A stretch of 30,484 nt of DNA from an uncultured Clostridia bacterium. GTDB lineage: Bacteria; Bacillota_A; Clostridia; Christensenellales; Aristaeellaceae. Location of the stretch: assembly GCA_946408865.1 (NCBI GenBank), contig CAMJTZ010000005.1, positions 1 to 30,484 of the forward strand, read 5' to 3'. The position numbers and the translations under genes are program-made. Below, piece by piece: positions 23,618 through 30,484 of this stretch. The notes under the pieces were generated by a model that was not told the DNA's origin, made no database searches, and worked only from the letters and a program-made list of their open reading frames with translations. Every line of letters begins with the position of its first letter. Position 1 is the first letter of the stretch.

Positions 23618-24877
23618 ATGCCGAATTTTACACTGAAGGACGATGTGTTTTTCCGGGCGGCGGAACAGTTTCCGACGCCCTTCCACCTGTACGACGAGGC
23701 CGGAATCCGGGAACGCGCAAGGGCGCTGAACCGCGCTTTTTCCTGGTGCCGGGATTTCAGGGAATATTTCGCGGTGAAGGCGCTGCCGAACCCCGCGGTT
23801 CTGCGGATTCTGAAAGAAGAGGGATGCGGGCTGGACTGCTCCTCGGCCACGGAGCTGACGCTGGCGAAGGTATGCGGTTTTTCCGGGGAGGAGATTATCC
23901 TGAGCGCCAACGCCATGCCGCCGGAAGAGTTTTCCCAGGCCCGGGCGCTGAACGCGTTCATCAACCTGGACGACATATCGGACATCGAACAGCTGCGGAC
24001 GCACGGCGGGATTCCGGAGTGCATCTGCCTGCGGTACAATCCCGGCGGACAGTTTTCCATCGGGAACACGATCATGGGGAATCCCGGCGAGGCGAAATAC
24101 GGCTTCATGCCTTCCCAGCTGCGGGAGGGCCTGCGGCAGCTGAAGGCGCTGGGAGCGAAATCCTTCGGGCTGCACGCCTTCCTGTCCTCCAACACGACGG
24201 ACACCGGCTACTATCCCAGCCTGGCGAAGACCCTGCTGACGCTCGGCAGGGAACTGGAAGCCGAGGCGGGCATGCCGTTCGCGTTTGTGGACCTGAGCGG
24301 CGGGATCGGCATTCCGTACCGTCCGGACGAACCGGAAACGGACGTGCAGGCCATCGGCGAGGGCGTGCGGAAGGTATATGAGGAGATCATTCCGGACGGA
24401 AGCGTCGCCATCAAGACGGAACTGGGCCGGTGGATGACCGGGCCGGTGGGATGGCTGGTGACGCACGCGGTGCACGAAAAAAAGACGTACCGCGACTATA
24501 TCGGCACGGACGCCTCGGCGGTAAACCTGATGCGGCCGGCAATGTACGGCGCGTATCACCACATTACCGTATGCGGAAAGCGGGACCTGCCGGCGGATCA
24601 CGTATACGACGTGACCGGCAGCCTGTGCGAGAACAACGACAAATTCGCGATTCAGCGGGAGCTGCCGGAGATCCGGATCGGCGACCTGCTGGTGATTCAC
24701 GACACCGGCGCGCACGGATACTCCATGGGATACAATTACAACGGCCGCACCCGGAGCGCGGAGATTCTGCACACCAAAGAAGGCGGCTTCCGGATGATCC
24801 GGCGGGCTGAGACCGCGGCGGACTATTTCGCGACGCTGGACATCGATCCCGCCGGCGCGGAACTGACAAAGAGATAA
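23618..24877 (+). CDS. Diaminopimelate decarboxylase-like PLP enzyme (fold type III)
   Basis: A 419-residue fold-type III PLP enzyme of the DAP/Orn/Arg decarboxylase group, likely converting meso-diaminopimelate to lysine. PLP-binding Lys54 sits in EYFAVKALPNPAVLRIL, the standard barrel start, followed by GLDCSSATEL. C-terminal residues CENNDKFA (about 335) and the nearby YNYNGRTRSAEIL match the substrate Cys-Glu and Tyr region of LysA. Two motifs deviate: the usual LEPGR is TELGRWMTGPVG, and the usual H-x-H-x-G-S is HAFLSSNT. This suggests a divergent LysA subfamily, so a different substrate (for example a polyamine precursor) is possible. A strong AAGGAGG site precedes the ATG. It is the last gene of the smc run and converges on the radical SAM gene with 15 bases between stops. 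Confidence 0.75.
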   Translation: MPNFTLKDDVFFRAAEQFPTPFHLYDEAGIRERARALNRAFSWCRDFREYFAVKALPNPAVLRILKEEGCGLDCSSATELTLAKVCGFSGEEIILSANAMPPEEFSQARALNAFINLDDISDIEQLRTHGGIPECICLRYNPGGQFSIGNTIMGNPGEAKYGFMPSQLREGLRQLKALGAKSFGLHAFLSSNTTDTGYYPSLAKTLLTLGRELEAEAGMPFAFVDLSGGIGIPYRPDEPETDVQAIGEGVRKVYEEIIPDGSVAIKTELGRWMTGPVGWLVTHAVHEKKTYRDYIGTDASAVNLMRPAMYGAYHHITVCGKRDLPADHVYDVTGSLCENNDKFAIQRELPEIRIGDLLVIHDTGAHGYSMGYNYNGRTRSAEILHTKEGGFRMIRRAETAADYFATLDIDPAGAELTKR

Positions 24878-24892
24878 ATCCCGGGGAAATAA

Positions 24893-26059
24893 TTACAGCA
24901 CAATATCACCCGGACGGTAGCCCGGCGGGAGCGGCTCCTCCTCCACAAAGGAGAAGGACGGATCCTCCAGGACCGGAAGGAAAGCCTCATAGGGGATGTG
25001 TTCGAACTCGCAGCCATAGCTGCTGCGGCCGAACCATCCCCCTTCCTTTGCCGCGAGATTCAGATCACGGGCGAACTTGGTATGGTTCGAGCAGTCGTGG
25101 ACGGCGACCGGCCAGGCCTCTTCCGCGGCGGTGCGCAGGAAGGCCAGGGTCAGGTCGCGGCTGACGACCGGGCTCAGGTAGCCCAGACGGCAGAAATACA
25201 TGTTTTCCCCGAGGTAGTTGGGGAGATTGTTGCTGTTCAGGTGCAGCTCGGCGCAGTTGATAAAATCGATGCCAATGGACAGGATCTGATCCTTCTTCCG
25301 GCGGAAGACGCGGTCAAATTCCCGGGTCATGGGCGTTTCGATGCCGACCTGCGGGAAATACTTCCGGGCGGTTTCCATCGCACGGATGACCGCGTCCGAA
25401 CAGGAGGTGGCGCCCAGGTTGAAGCGCAGCTCATCCAGGCCGGCTTCCGCGAGGGTTTTCAGCTGCTCCTCCGTGGCGCCGACGCCGTTGGTATACATAT
25501 GCTGATGGACGCCCGCCTCATGGAAGCGGCGGACGATTCCGTAATACTTCTCAATCTCCGTAAAGGGCTCCAGATAGACATAGGCGATGCCGGTCGGCTT
25601 CCGCTGGAGGGAGAAAAGCAGAGGCAGATCCTCCTCGCGGTAACGGGTGCCGCCGATTTCCCACATGCCCTCGCCGATAGGCGGGATGCACTCCAGCTGG
25701 CCGTAATCGTAGCAGAAGGGGCAGGCCGCGTTGCAGCGGTTGGTTTTCCGGACGGCGGAGAGGCCGCTGCCGAGGAGGCAGCTTCTGCAGCCGGCGGGGA
25801 AACGCTCCGCCGGGCCGACATACAGCGTGCAGGCCGGAAGATCCGGAGACCACGGGACCCCTTCCGGATGCCCCGGAAGGACCGCCTTCAGTCCCGGAAC
25901 GGCGCGGAGCATTTCCGCCCGGCGGGCCTCCACGGCCGTTTCGATCTGCGCGAAGGCGGCGAGGGCGATTTCCTGCTGGCGGCAGCCGAGGGGCTCCTCC
26001 TCCGGCAGGGAGGCGAAGAAGCGGAACCAGTTCAGGGCATCCTTTTTCGGTATTTTCAT
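24893..26059 (-). CDS. Radical SAM protein of unknown substrate
   Basis: A 388-residue enzyme with the radical SAM [4Fe-4S] motif CNAACPFC (Cys109, Cys113, Cys116) and a GxGxxG-poor barrel that continues with YVYLEPFTEIEKYYGIVRRF, HMYTNGVGATEEQLKTL and ELRFNLGATSC. This barrel path resembles pyruvate-formate-lyase activase-like folds. A second pair, CRSC (Cys91, Cys94), lies just before it and may bind another metal cluster. Further Cys occur near the C terminus (in FCRLGYL, HDCSN and YGCEFEH). No SPASM signature, no peptide-recognition domain and no short precursor gene are seen on either side. ATG at 26059 is used because GAAAGGAAG lies just upstream; the open frame extends far beyond, opposite the next gene, and is not coding. 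Function unknown. Confidence 0.8.
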   Translation of the reverse strand: MKIPKKDALNWFRFFASLPEEEPLGCRQQEIALAAFAQIETAVEARRAEMLRAVPGLKAVLPGHPEGVPWSPDLPACTLYVGPAERFPAGCRSCLLGSGLSAVRKTNRCNAACPFCYDYGQLECIPPIGEGMWEIGGTRYREEDLPLLFSLQRKPTGIAYVYLEPFTEIEKYYGIVRRFHEAGVHQHMYTNGVGATEEQLKTLAEAGLDELRFNLGATSCSDAVIRAMETARKYFPQVGIETPMTREFDRVFRRKKDQILSIGIDFINCAELHLNSNNLPNYLGENMYFCRLGYLSPVVSRDLTLAFLRTAAEEAWPVAVHDCSNHTKFARDLNLAAKEGGWFGRSSYGCEFEHIPYEAFLPVLEDPSFSFVEEEPLPPGYRPGDIVL

Positions 26060-26084
26060 GATTACAGGCTTCCTTTCGTGCAGT

Positions 26085-26113
26085 TTGACATTCTGAAGCG
26101 AATATGGGAAAAT
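26085..26113 (+). promoter_or_regulatory. Promoter for the secreted SH3-like protein gene
   Basis: A consensus TTGACA (26085-26090) and GAAAAT (26108-26113) with a 17-base spacer, 40 bases before the start at 26153. The -10 box is weak. Confidence 0.5.
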
Positions 26114-26152
26114 GGTGCGTAACGCTGACCGATCCTTGCGGGAGGTTGATTT

Positions 26153-27304
26153 ATGAAGCGCCTGTTGTTTCTTCTGTGCACGCTGGCCGCGGTGGTGTGC
26201 CTTTGCACATCCGCTTTCGCCATATCCCTGACATGGGACCAGACCTGCCTCTACAAACTCAGCGCGCCGGCCCAGATGTATGTTATGATCAACGGGGAGC
26301 TCGTGGCAAGCAGCATGCTCGGCGCCGGCACCTATATCCGCAAAACCGGAGACACGGCTGACGGGAAAACCGGCATTTCCTACAGCGTCAACAACGCGGA
26401 CCCGCTGTACGGATACGTCGACGGATCCGCCATCACCTACGTGGGAAAGACCATCGTTCTGCCCAGCGGGGCCAAGGCCACGGTTGGCGAGGCGCTGCTG
26501 CGCAGCCGCCAGGCGCTGAACCTCTGGCTGGAAATGGAATACGGCGAGACGCTGGACAGCACCTACACCGATGAAAACGGCGAGCAGCACGATATCGGCA
26601 ACGAAGACCCGGGAGACGCGGAACTGACCGGCAACGCCGCCGGGGACGCGAAATACTGGAAGGCCATGGCATGGGCTTTTACCAACAACGGCCCGGAGAC
26701 GAAAACCGTATACCGGGACGAAACGGGAACCGAAACCGAGGTGGAGGTGATCCACCTGGGGGTGCTCCGCTCGCTGATCGGGATAGGCGGCGAAAAGCAG
26801 ATGGTCGAAACCTGGCATCTTTCCTGGGAAACGGAAGCCCCGGAGGAGAAAGTGCTCGCGGTGGTCAGGTCCCCGCGGATGTCCAGGGAGGTTGCCTACC
26901 ACGCCGACAAAAACGACAAATCCACGATTCTGGGACGCGCGTCGGTGGGAAAGGTGGCCCAGGTGATCCGGGTCGGCAAGGAATGGTCGCTGGTCGACCT
27001 TCATGAAGCGGGCGTTCCCCGGGTGTTCATTCACAACAGCTGCCTGGATTTCTGGTCCAACATTCCCCGGGAATACACCACGGCGAAAGTGACGATCAAC
27101 GGAAAGACAAAGAGCAAGGAACCCATCGGCGTCCGCTGCGGAGACGGCAGCCAGTACCAGAAGGTGCAGAACGTCTATCCGGGAGACACGCTGACGATCT
27201 ACGCACAGAACAAAAAATGGTGCGAGGTGGACGTCAACGGATACCACGTGTTCATTCTGAAACAGTTTGTGACCGAGGACGAGCGGACGGCGGACGCGCA
27301 GTAA
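26153..27304 (+). CDS. Secreted protein with SH3-like segments, unknown function
   Basis: A 383-residue exported protein of unknown role. Residues 1-23 are a signal peptide (MKRLLFLLCTLAAVVCLC, cleaved after AFA). Three stretches look like SH3-type beta folds: about 40-100 (ending YGYVDGSAITYV), about 237-297 (AYHADKNDKSTILGRASVGKVAQVIRV, a typical bacterial SH3 pattern) and about 310-372. Residues 120-230 hold an unassigned acidic, Gly/Thr-rich part. Many such proteins bind the cell wall, so attachment to peptidoglycan is plausible. GGGAGG lies 7 bases before the ATG. It diverges from the radical SAM gene and converges on the NAGPA gene with 18 bases between stops. Nothing in it marks an enzyme. 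Confidence 0.7.
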   Translation: MKRLLFLLCTLAAVVCLCTSAFAISLTWDQTCLYKLSAPAQMYVMINGELVASSMLGAGTYIRKTGDTADGKTGISYSVNNADPLYGYVDGSAITYVGKTIVLPSGAKATVGEALLRSRQALNLWLEMEYGETLDSTYTDENGEQHDIGNEDPGDAELTGNAAGDAKYWKAMAWAFTNNGPETKTVYRDETGTETEVEVIHLGVLRSLIGIGGEKQMVETWHLSWETEAPEEKVLAVVRSPRMSREVAYHADKNDKSTILGRASVGKVAQVIRVGKEWSLVDLHEAGVPRVFIHNSCLDFWSNIPREYTTAKVTINGKTKSKEPIGVRCGDGSQYQKVQNVYPGDTLTIYAQNKKWCEVDVNGYHVFILKQFVTEDERTADAQ

Positions 27305-27322
27305 CCGCTCCGGGAAACCGGC

Positions 27323-28225
27323 TCATTCCGTAAAACAGAGAAGATCCATAATGCCCTGCCCGTTCGGCACATGCCGTTTCAGGCGGGCGTTTTTTTCCTG
27401 TGTGCGGTAAACCAGCGCGGAGGAGGATCCGCCGTCCAGATTGTAAACCCATTCGGCCCGGAAATGCTCCGAAAAGAAATCGCTGACCCAGTACAGGGTG
27501 GCGCCGTTTGAATTACCGCGCCGCAGTACATGCAGCAGGACATAATTGTTCCGGTTGATCCGGGCCAGGACGGTACGGGAGTGCTTTTCCTCCGCCATCG
27601 GCCAGGTTCCCTTTTCCGGGAGGGTATTCTCACCGGCTACCTGCAGGGCGCAGTTTTCAAAAAAAGCCCAGGTCTGGGAGGGATTTTCCGCCAGGACGGC
27701 CGCGTTGTCCGCGCCGCGGTACAGGGTGACGCCGCTGGAGGTCAGGGCCAGGCCGGAGAAGGGGACGCTCTCCAGATTCCGGAGGACCTCGCCGTCCGTC
27801 ACGACGAGGGAGCCGAGGGTTGTGAAATAATAATCCGCGGGCACGCCGGGATAGCCTTCCGGCAGGTCCGGATAGGTTTTATTGATATATCCGCTGGCGT
27901 TTGTGCCCAGGACGGCTTCCGGGAGCTGCTTCATCAGGCGCACCGGATCCGCGAGGGATTTACCCCACGGGGCGCACAGCTTCCGGATCTGCCGCGACGG
28001 ATCCTTCACCCAGATTTTTGTGAGGACGCAGAAAACGTTGCCGGGGGTCATGCTCTCCACCGTCCAGATCAGGGTATCCGACTCATAGCGGGCGCGCAGC
28101 TTTCCGGCATATTCATATTCCTCCGGAGGAAAGACCGTTTCCTCCCCGGGGGGAGCGGATTCCGCGCCCGCGGCGCCGCAGAGGCACAGCAGCGCCAGCA
28201 GGAGACAGGAAAAACGCCGGATCAC
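27323..28225 (-). CDS. Secreted phosphodiester glycosidase (NAGPA domain)
   Basis: A 300-residue exported protein with a C-terminal NAGPA (phosphodiester glycosidase) domain, which in bacteria may cleave sugar-phosphodiester bonds in wall or surface polymers. Residues 1-21 are a signal peptide (MIRRFSCLLLALLCLCGAAG). The domain spans about 85-298: AVLGTNASGYINKTYPDLP at its start and the signature VYNLDGGSSSALVYR near the C terminus. A GTG start at 28225 lies 8 bases after GGAGG, the site itself being inside the tail of the upstream small membrane gene. The two are separated by 3 bases, hence coupled. The physiological substrate is unknown; a wall teichoic-acid-type polymer is an inference. 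Confidence 0.88.
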   Translation of the reverse strand: MIRRFSCLLLALLCLCGAAGAESAPPGEETVFPPEEYEYAGKLRARYESDTLIWTVESMTPGNVFCVLTKIWVKDPSRQIRKLCAPWGKSLADPVRLMKQLPEAVLGTNASGYINKTYPDLPEGYPGVPADYYFTTLGSLVVTDGEVLRNLESVPFSGLALTSSGVTLYRGADNAAVLAENPSQTWAFFENCALQVAGENTLPEKGTWPMAEEKHSRTVLARINRNNYVLLHVLRRGNSNGATLYWVSDFFSEHFRAEWVYNLDGGSSSALVYRTQEKNARLKRHVPNGQGIMDLLCFTE

Positions 28226-28228
28226 AAA

Positions 28229-28429
28229 TCATTCCTCCCGCTTTTTTTCTTCTTCCCTGCGGTGCAGGAGCCAGGCCGCGGCGACGATGGCGAGCCCGAC
28301 GAAAAACAGGACGTTGCCGATGACGGCAATCAGGGAACCGGTATCATTTTTGATATTCATGCCGATAATGCTCAGCGCCATTCCGGAAAGCCAGAGAATG
28401 CCGCCCGGGAGAATCAGCTTTCTGCTCAT
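28229..28429 (-). CDS. Small two-helix membrane protein, unknown function
   Basis: A 66-residue protein with two predicted membrane helices (about 8-26 and 33-54) joined by a short polar turn (NIKNDTG), and a charged cytoplasmic tail RREEEKKREE. I recognise no family. ATG at 28429 follows AAGGAGGA at good spacing. It is the first gene of the unit with the NAGPA protein gene, 3 bases apart, so it may help export or position that enzyme, though this is speculation. Confidence 0.75.
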   Translation of the reverse strand: MSRKLILPGGILWLSGMALSIIGMNIKNDTGSLIAVIGNVLFFVGLAIVAAAWLLHRREEEKKREE

Positions 28430-28468
28430 GGGTTTATCCTCCTTCGATCAGGACAAATGTTCCGGTTC

Positions 28469-28497
28469 ATTTTACCTGTTTGCGGGAACGGCGTCAA
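28469..28497 (-). promoter_or_regulatory. Promoter of the small membrane protein-NAGPA operon
   Basis: On the minus strand, TTGACG (28492-28497) and TAAAAT (28469-28474) are 17 bases apart, about 40 bases before the start codon. It diverges from the murA promoter. Confidence 0.65.
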
Positions 28498-28520
28498 TGC
28501 GCGGAACGGATCGGTCAAGC

Positions 28521-28549
28521 TTGTCAGCCTTCCCTGAAAAGTGTATAAT
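28521..28549 (+). promoter_or_regulatory. Promoter of murA
   Basis: TTGTCA (28521-28526) and a consensus TATAAT (28544-28549) with an ideal 17-base spacer, 39 bases before the murA start. Confidence 0.8.
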
Positions 28550-28588
28550 AGGGGGAACAAACCGTAAATCAGGCAGGAGGTGGATTCA

Positions 28589-29854
28589 TTGGGTAAGGAG
28601 CGGATGCTCGTCACCGGCGGTCACTCCCTGGAGGGACAGGTTCGGGTCAGCGGCGGCAAAAACACGGCTGTCGCGGTGATTCCGGCTACGCTTCTTTGCG
28701 ATGAACCCTGCACCATTGAAAACCTGCCCGATATCGAGGACGTTCACGCGCTGGCGGATATCCTGCAGGAGCTGGGCGCCAAAGTGGACTACGAACCCGG
28801 AAAGATTATGCGGGTGGATCCGCGCCCGGCGGAGGGAATCTCCATTTCCTACCACAACGCGCAGCGCCTCCGTGCCAGCTACTATCTGCTGGGCGCGCTG
28901 CTGGGCCGCTGCGGCAGGGCGAAAATACCGACGCCCGGCGGATGCGAAATCGGCACCCGCCCGGTGGACCAGCACCTGAAGGGCTTCCAGTCGATCGGCG
29001 CGGAAGCCGGGGAGATCGGCGGCATGCTGACCGCCGAATGCGACGACCTGACCGGCGGAGACGTTTTCTTCGACATGGTGACGGTCGGCGCCACGGTAAA
29101 CGTGATGCTGGCGGCATCCAAGGCCAAGGGGAACACGGTGATCTACAACGCGGCGAAGGAGCCGCACATCGTCGACCTTGCCAACTTCCTGAACAGTATG
29201 GGCGCGCGCATCCGCGGCGCCGGAACGGACACGATCCGGATCCGGGGCGTGCAGTACATGCACGGAAGCACCTACGCCGTGATTCCGGACCAGATTGAGA
29301 CGGGGACCCTGATGATTGCAGCGGCCGCAACCGGCGGCGACGTGATTATCAGCGGCTGCATCCCGACACATATGGACGCGCTGAGCGCGAAGCTGCTGGA
29401 GATGGGCGTCAAGGTGACAGACCAGGACGACGCCATCCGGGTTCACGTGGTGGGCCCGCGCCGCGCCATCAACATCAAGACGCAGGTATATCCCGGATTC
29501 CCGACGGACCTGCAGCAGCCTATGAGCGCGCTGCTGACGACCGCCAAGGGTACCAGCATCGTCACCGAAACCATCTTTGAACAGCGCTTCCGGCACCTGG
29601 ACGAAATCCGCCGGATGGGCGCGCATGTCCGCGTGATGGGACGCTCTGCGATTATCGAGGGCGTTCCGGAGCTGTACAGCGCGCCGATGACCGCGACGGA
29701 CCTGCGGGCCGGCGCCGCGCTGATCATCGCGAGCCTGATGGCCCGCGGAACCTCGGAAATCTACGAACCTGGATACATTGACCGCGGATATGAACATATT
29801 GAAGACAAGCTTCGCTCTCTTGGCGCGGAAATCCGGCGGGAGCCGGTTCTCTGA
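28589..29854 (+). CDS. murA: UDP-N-acetylglucosamine 1-carboxyvinyltransferase (MurA)
   Basis: MurA transfers enolpyruvate from PEP to UDP-GlcNAc, the first committed step of peptidoglycan synthesis, in the cytoplasm. The 421-residue length fits the family. Substrate-binding Lys24 and Asn25 sit in VSGGKNTAV; the catalytic Cys119 (the fosfomycin target) is in PTPGGCEIGTRPVDQHLKGF; IETGTLMIAAAATGGDV and FPTDLQQPMSALL follow in order. Several bacteria carry two MurA copies, and I cannot tell which one this is. The start is TTG at 28589, 8 bases after AGGAGG; a GTG at 28580 overlaps that site and is unlikely. The promoter just upstream is strong. A J-domain gene follows after 17 bases, in the same orientation, a probable operon. 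Confidence 0.96.
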   Translation: MGKERMLVTGGHSLEGQVRVSGGKNTAVAVIPATLLCDEPCTIENLPDIEDVHALADILQELGAKVDYEPGKIMRVDPRPAEGISISYHNAQRLRASYYLLGALLGRCGRAKIPTPGGCEIGTRPVDQHLKGFQSIGAEAGEIGGMLTAECDDLTGGDVFFDMVTVGATVNVMLAASKAKGNTVIYNAAKEPHIVDLANFLNSMGARIRGAGTDTIRIRGVQYMHGSTYAVIPDQIETGTLMIAAAATGGDVIISGCIPTHMDALSAKLLEMGVKVTDQDDAIRVHVVGPRRAINIKTQVYPGFPTDLQQPMSALLTTAKGTSIVTETIFEQRFRHLDEIRRMGAHVRVMGRSAIIEGVPELYSAPMTATDLRAGAALIIASLMARGTSEIYEPGYIDRGYEHIEDKLRSLGAEIRREPVL

Positions 29855-29871
29855 CCGGAAGGGGGACGTTC

Positions 29872-30396
29872 ATGAACAATCCGTTTGAGGTGCTGGGCCT
29901 GAAAGGATGGGCGGACCAGAACGAGATCCGCTCTGCTTACCGGTCGCTGGTTAAGCAGTGCCATCCGGACATGATCCGGGATCCTCAGCTCAAAGAAGAA
30001 GCGCAGGAGCGGATGGTACGGCTGAACCTGGCCTACGAGGAAGCGCTCCGCCTGGCATCCCCCCGGCCGCAGGCGCCGACGGGACCAGCGCCGTCCTCTG
30101 CCGAAGCCATCCTGATGGCGGAACGCACGCTGGCAAGGGACAACCCGGAAGCCGCGCTCCGGCAGCTGCTGCTGTGCAACAAGCGGGACGGGGACTGGTA
30201 CTACATGCAGGGCAAGGTGCTGATGGCCATGGAACAGTACGAAAGCGCCCACCAGTCCTTTCGCGAAGCCATCCGGAGAAGCCCGGAGAACAACGTATAC
30301 CGCAGCGGGGCGCTGGCCGCGGTGATTGCGCAGCGGGAAGCGGAAACGCTTCACGGAAAGATGAAGAAAGCGTTCCGCAGCATCCTGAGAAAATAA
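29872..30396 (+). CDS. J-domain protein with TPR-like C-terminal part
   Basis: A 174-residue protein with an N-terminal J domain (about 3-60) carrying the HPD motif (His31-Pro32-Asp33), which stimulates the ATPase of DnaK. The rest (about 78-170) is helical, with pairs resembling TPR repeats: PEAALRQLLLCNKRDGDWYY and MAMEQYESAHQSFREAIRRSP, the second a good TPR match. No Gly/Phe-rich part, zinc fingers or membrane segment are present, so it is a class C (type III) J protein. GGAAGGGGGA precedes the ATG. It follows murA by 17 bases and ends at a hairpin. Client unknown. Confidence 0.85.
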   Translation: MNNPFEVLGLKGWADQNEIRSAYRSLVKQCHPDMIRDPQLKEEAQERMVRLNLAYEEALRLASPRPQAPTGPAPSSAEAILMAERTLARDNPEAALRQLLLCNKRDGDWYYMQGKVLMAMEQYESAHQSFREAIRRSPENNVYRSGALAAVIAQREAETLHGKMKKAFRSILRK

Positions 30397-30397
30397 A

Positions 30398-30421
30398 AAC
30401 CGCCTTCAACGGAAGGCGGTT
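30398..30421. terminator. Terminator-like hairpin after the J-domain gene
   Basis: Arms AACCGCCTTC (30398-30407) and GAAGGCGGTT (30412-30421) with an AACG loop. The T run after it is short on the plus strand (TTTCG), while the run of A before it gives a better T tract on the minus strand, so it probably serves the gene to the right at least as well. Confidence 0.7.
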
Positions 30422-30439
30422 TCGCTGTATCCGGGAGGA

Positions 30440-30484
30440 TTACGCTTCGGGGTGAAGATCCAGCGCCTCAAAATGCTTTTTGCC
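30440..30484 (-). CDS. C-terminal end of an unidentified protein (partial)
   Basis: The last 14 codons and a TAA stop of a minus-strand frame that continues beyond the window. The visible end is GKKHFEALDLHPEA. This is too short to identify. Support comes from its placement: the stop lies 19 bases from the converging terminator hairpin, and the hairpin's minus-strand T tract fits termination of this gene. Confidence 0.4.
   Translation of the reverse strand, partial: GKKHFEALDLHPEA

Noticed and set aside
26060..27247. A long 5' extension of the radical SAM frame, opposite the secreted SH3-like gene
   Set aside because: The ribosome binding site and the conserved start at 26059 decide the start; the extension is antisense to a gene with a signal peptide and its own promoter.
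1..30484. CRISPR arrays, insertion sequences, prophage genes, tRNA and rRNA genes
   Set aside because: I saw no repeat-spacer pattern, transposase or integrase frame, tRNA cloverleaf or rRNA sequence in either strand.

Overview
The window is a GC-rich stretch (about 60% by eye) from a member of the Bacillota, most likely an anaerobic gut or rumen clostridium. The signs are strong AGGAGG-type ribosome binding sites, frequent GTG and TTG starts, a SCIFF peptide with its radical-SAM maturase (a hallmark of Clostridia), sigma-70 type promoters with TATAAT boxes, and the gene order rpsF-ssb-rpsR. A Christensenellales-like lineage is possible, but I cannot prove it from sequence alone. There is no sign of phage, insertion sequence, CRISPR array, tRNA or rRNA. 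Gene density is very high and no non-coding gap reaches 300 bases; the longest (about 170) hold promoters.

Layout. 1-1250: the 3' end of htpG and a flavin reductase gene, closed by a terminator shared with recO. 1248-6598: recO on the minus strand, diverging from an ECF-type sigma factor, an overlapping membrane anti-sigma-like gene and a GH2 beta-galactosidase. 6611-8038: a secreted L,D-transpeptidase on the minus strand. 8130-11119: the SCIFF ranthipeptide locus (precursor, internal terminator, maturase) followed by a translationally coupled PLP decarboxylase. 11160-12489: the rpsF-ssb-rpsR operon with a clear promoter, a candidate S6:S18 leader hairpin and a bidirectional terminator.

12505-18502 is all minus strand. 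It holds a MATE exporter, then a malic enzyme with a 2-hydroxycarboxylate transporter (malate/citrate uptake and conversion to pyruvate), then a degenerate ATPase-like protein with a STAS protein (a partner-switching pair), then a zinc-ribbon membrane protein overlapping a Dabb-domain gene. 18672-24877 is plus strand: smc, a secreted HtrA-like pseudoprotease and a divergent lysA-like decarboxylase. 24893-26059 is an unassigned radical SAM enzyme (minus). 26153-27304 is a secreted SH3-like protein (plus). 27323-28429 is a minus-strand pair: a small membrane protein and a secreted NAGPA-type phosphodiester glycosidase. 28589-30396 carries murA and a J-domain/TPR-like protein, ending in a hairpin that faces the last few codons of another gene.

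How the parts relate: most genes are core housekeeping (translation, replication and repair, chromosome structure, cell wall). The most unusual parts are a seven-cysteine SCIFF precursor with a decarboxylase coupled to its maturase, a partner-switching pair whose kinase-like member lacks recognisable ATP-binding motifs, an anti-sigma-like protein with two membrane segments and a long Ala/Glu-rich outer region, an orphan radical SAM enzyme, and a secreted protease-fold protein without catalytic residues.
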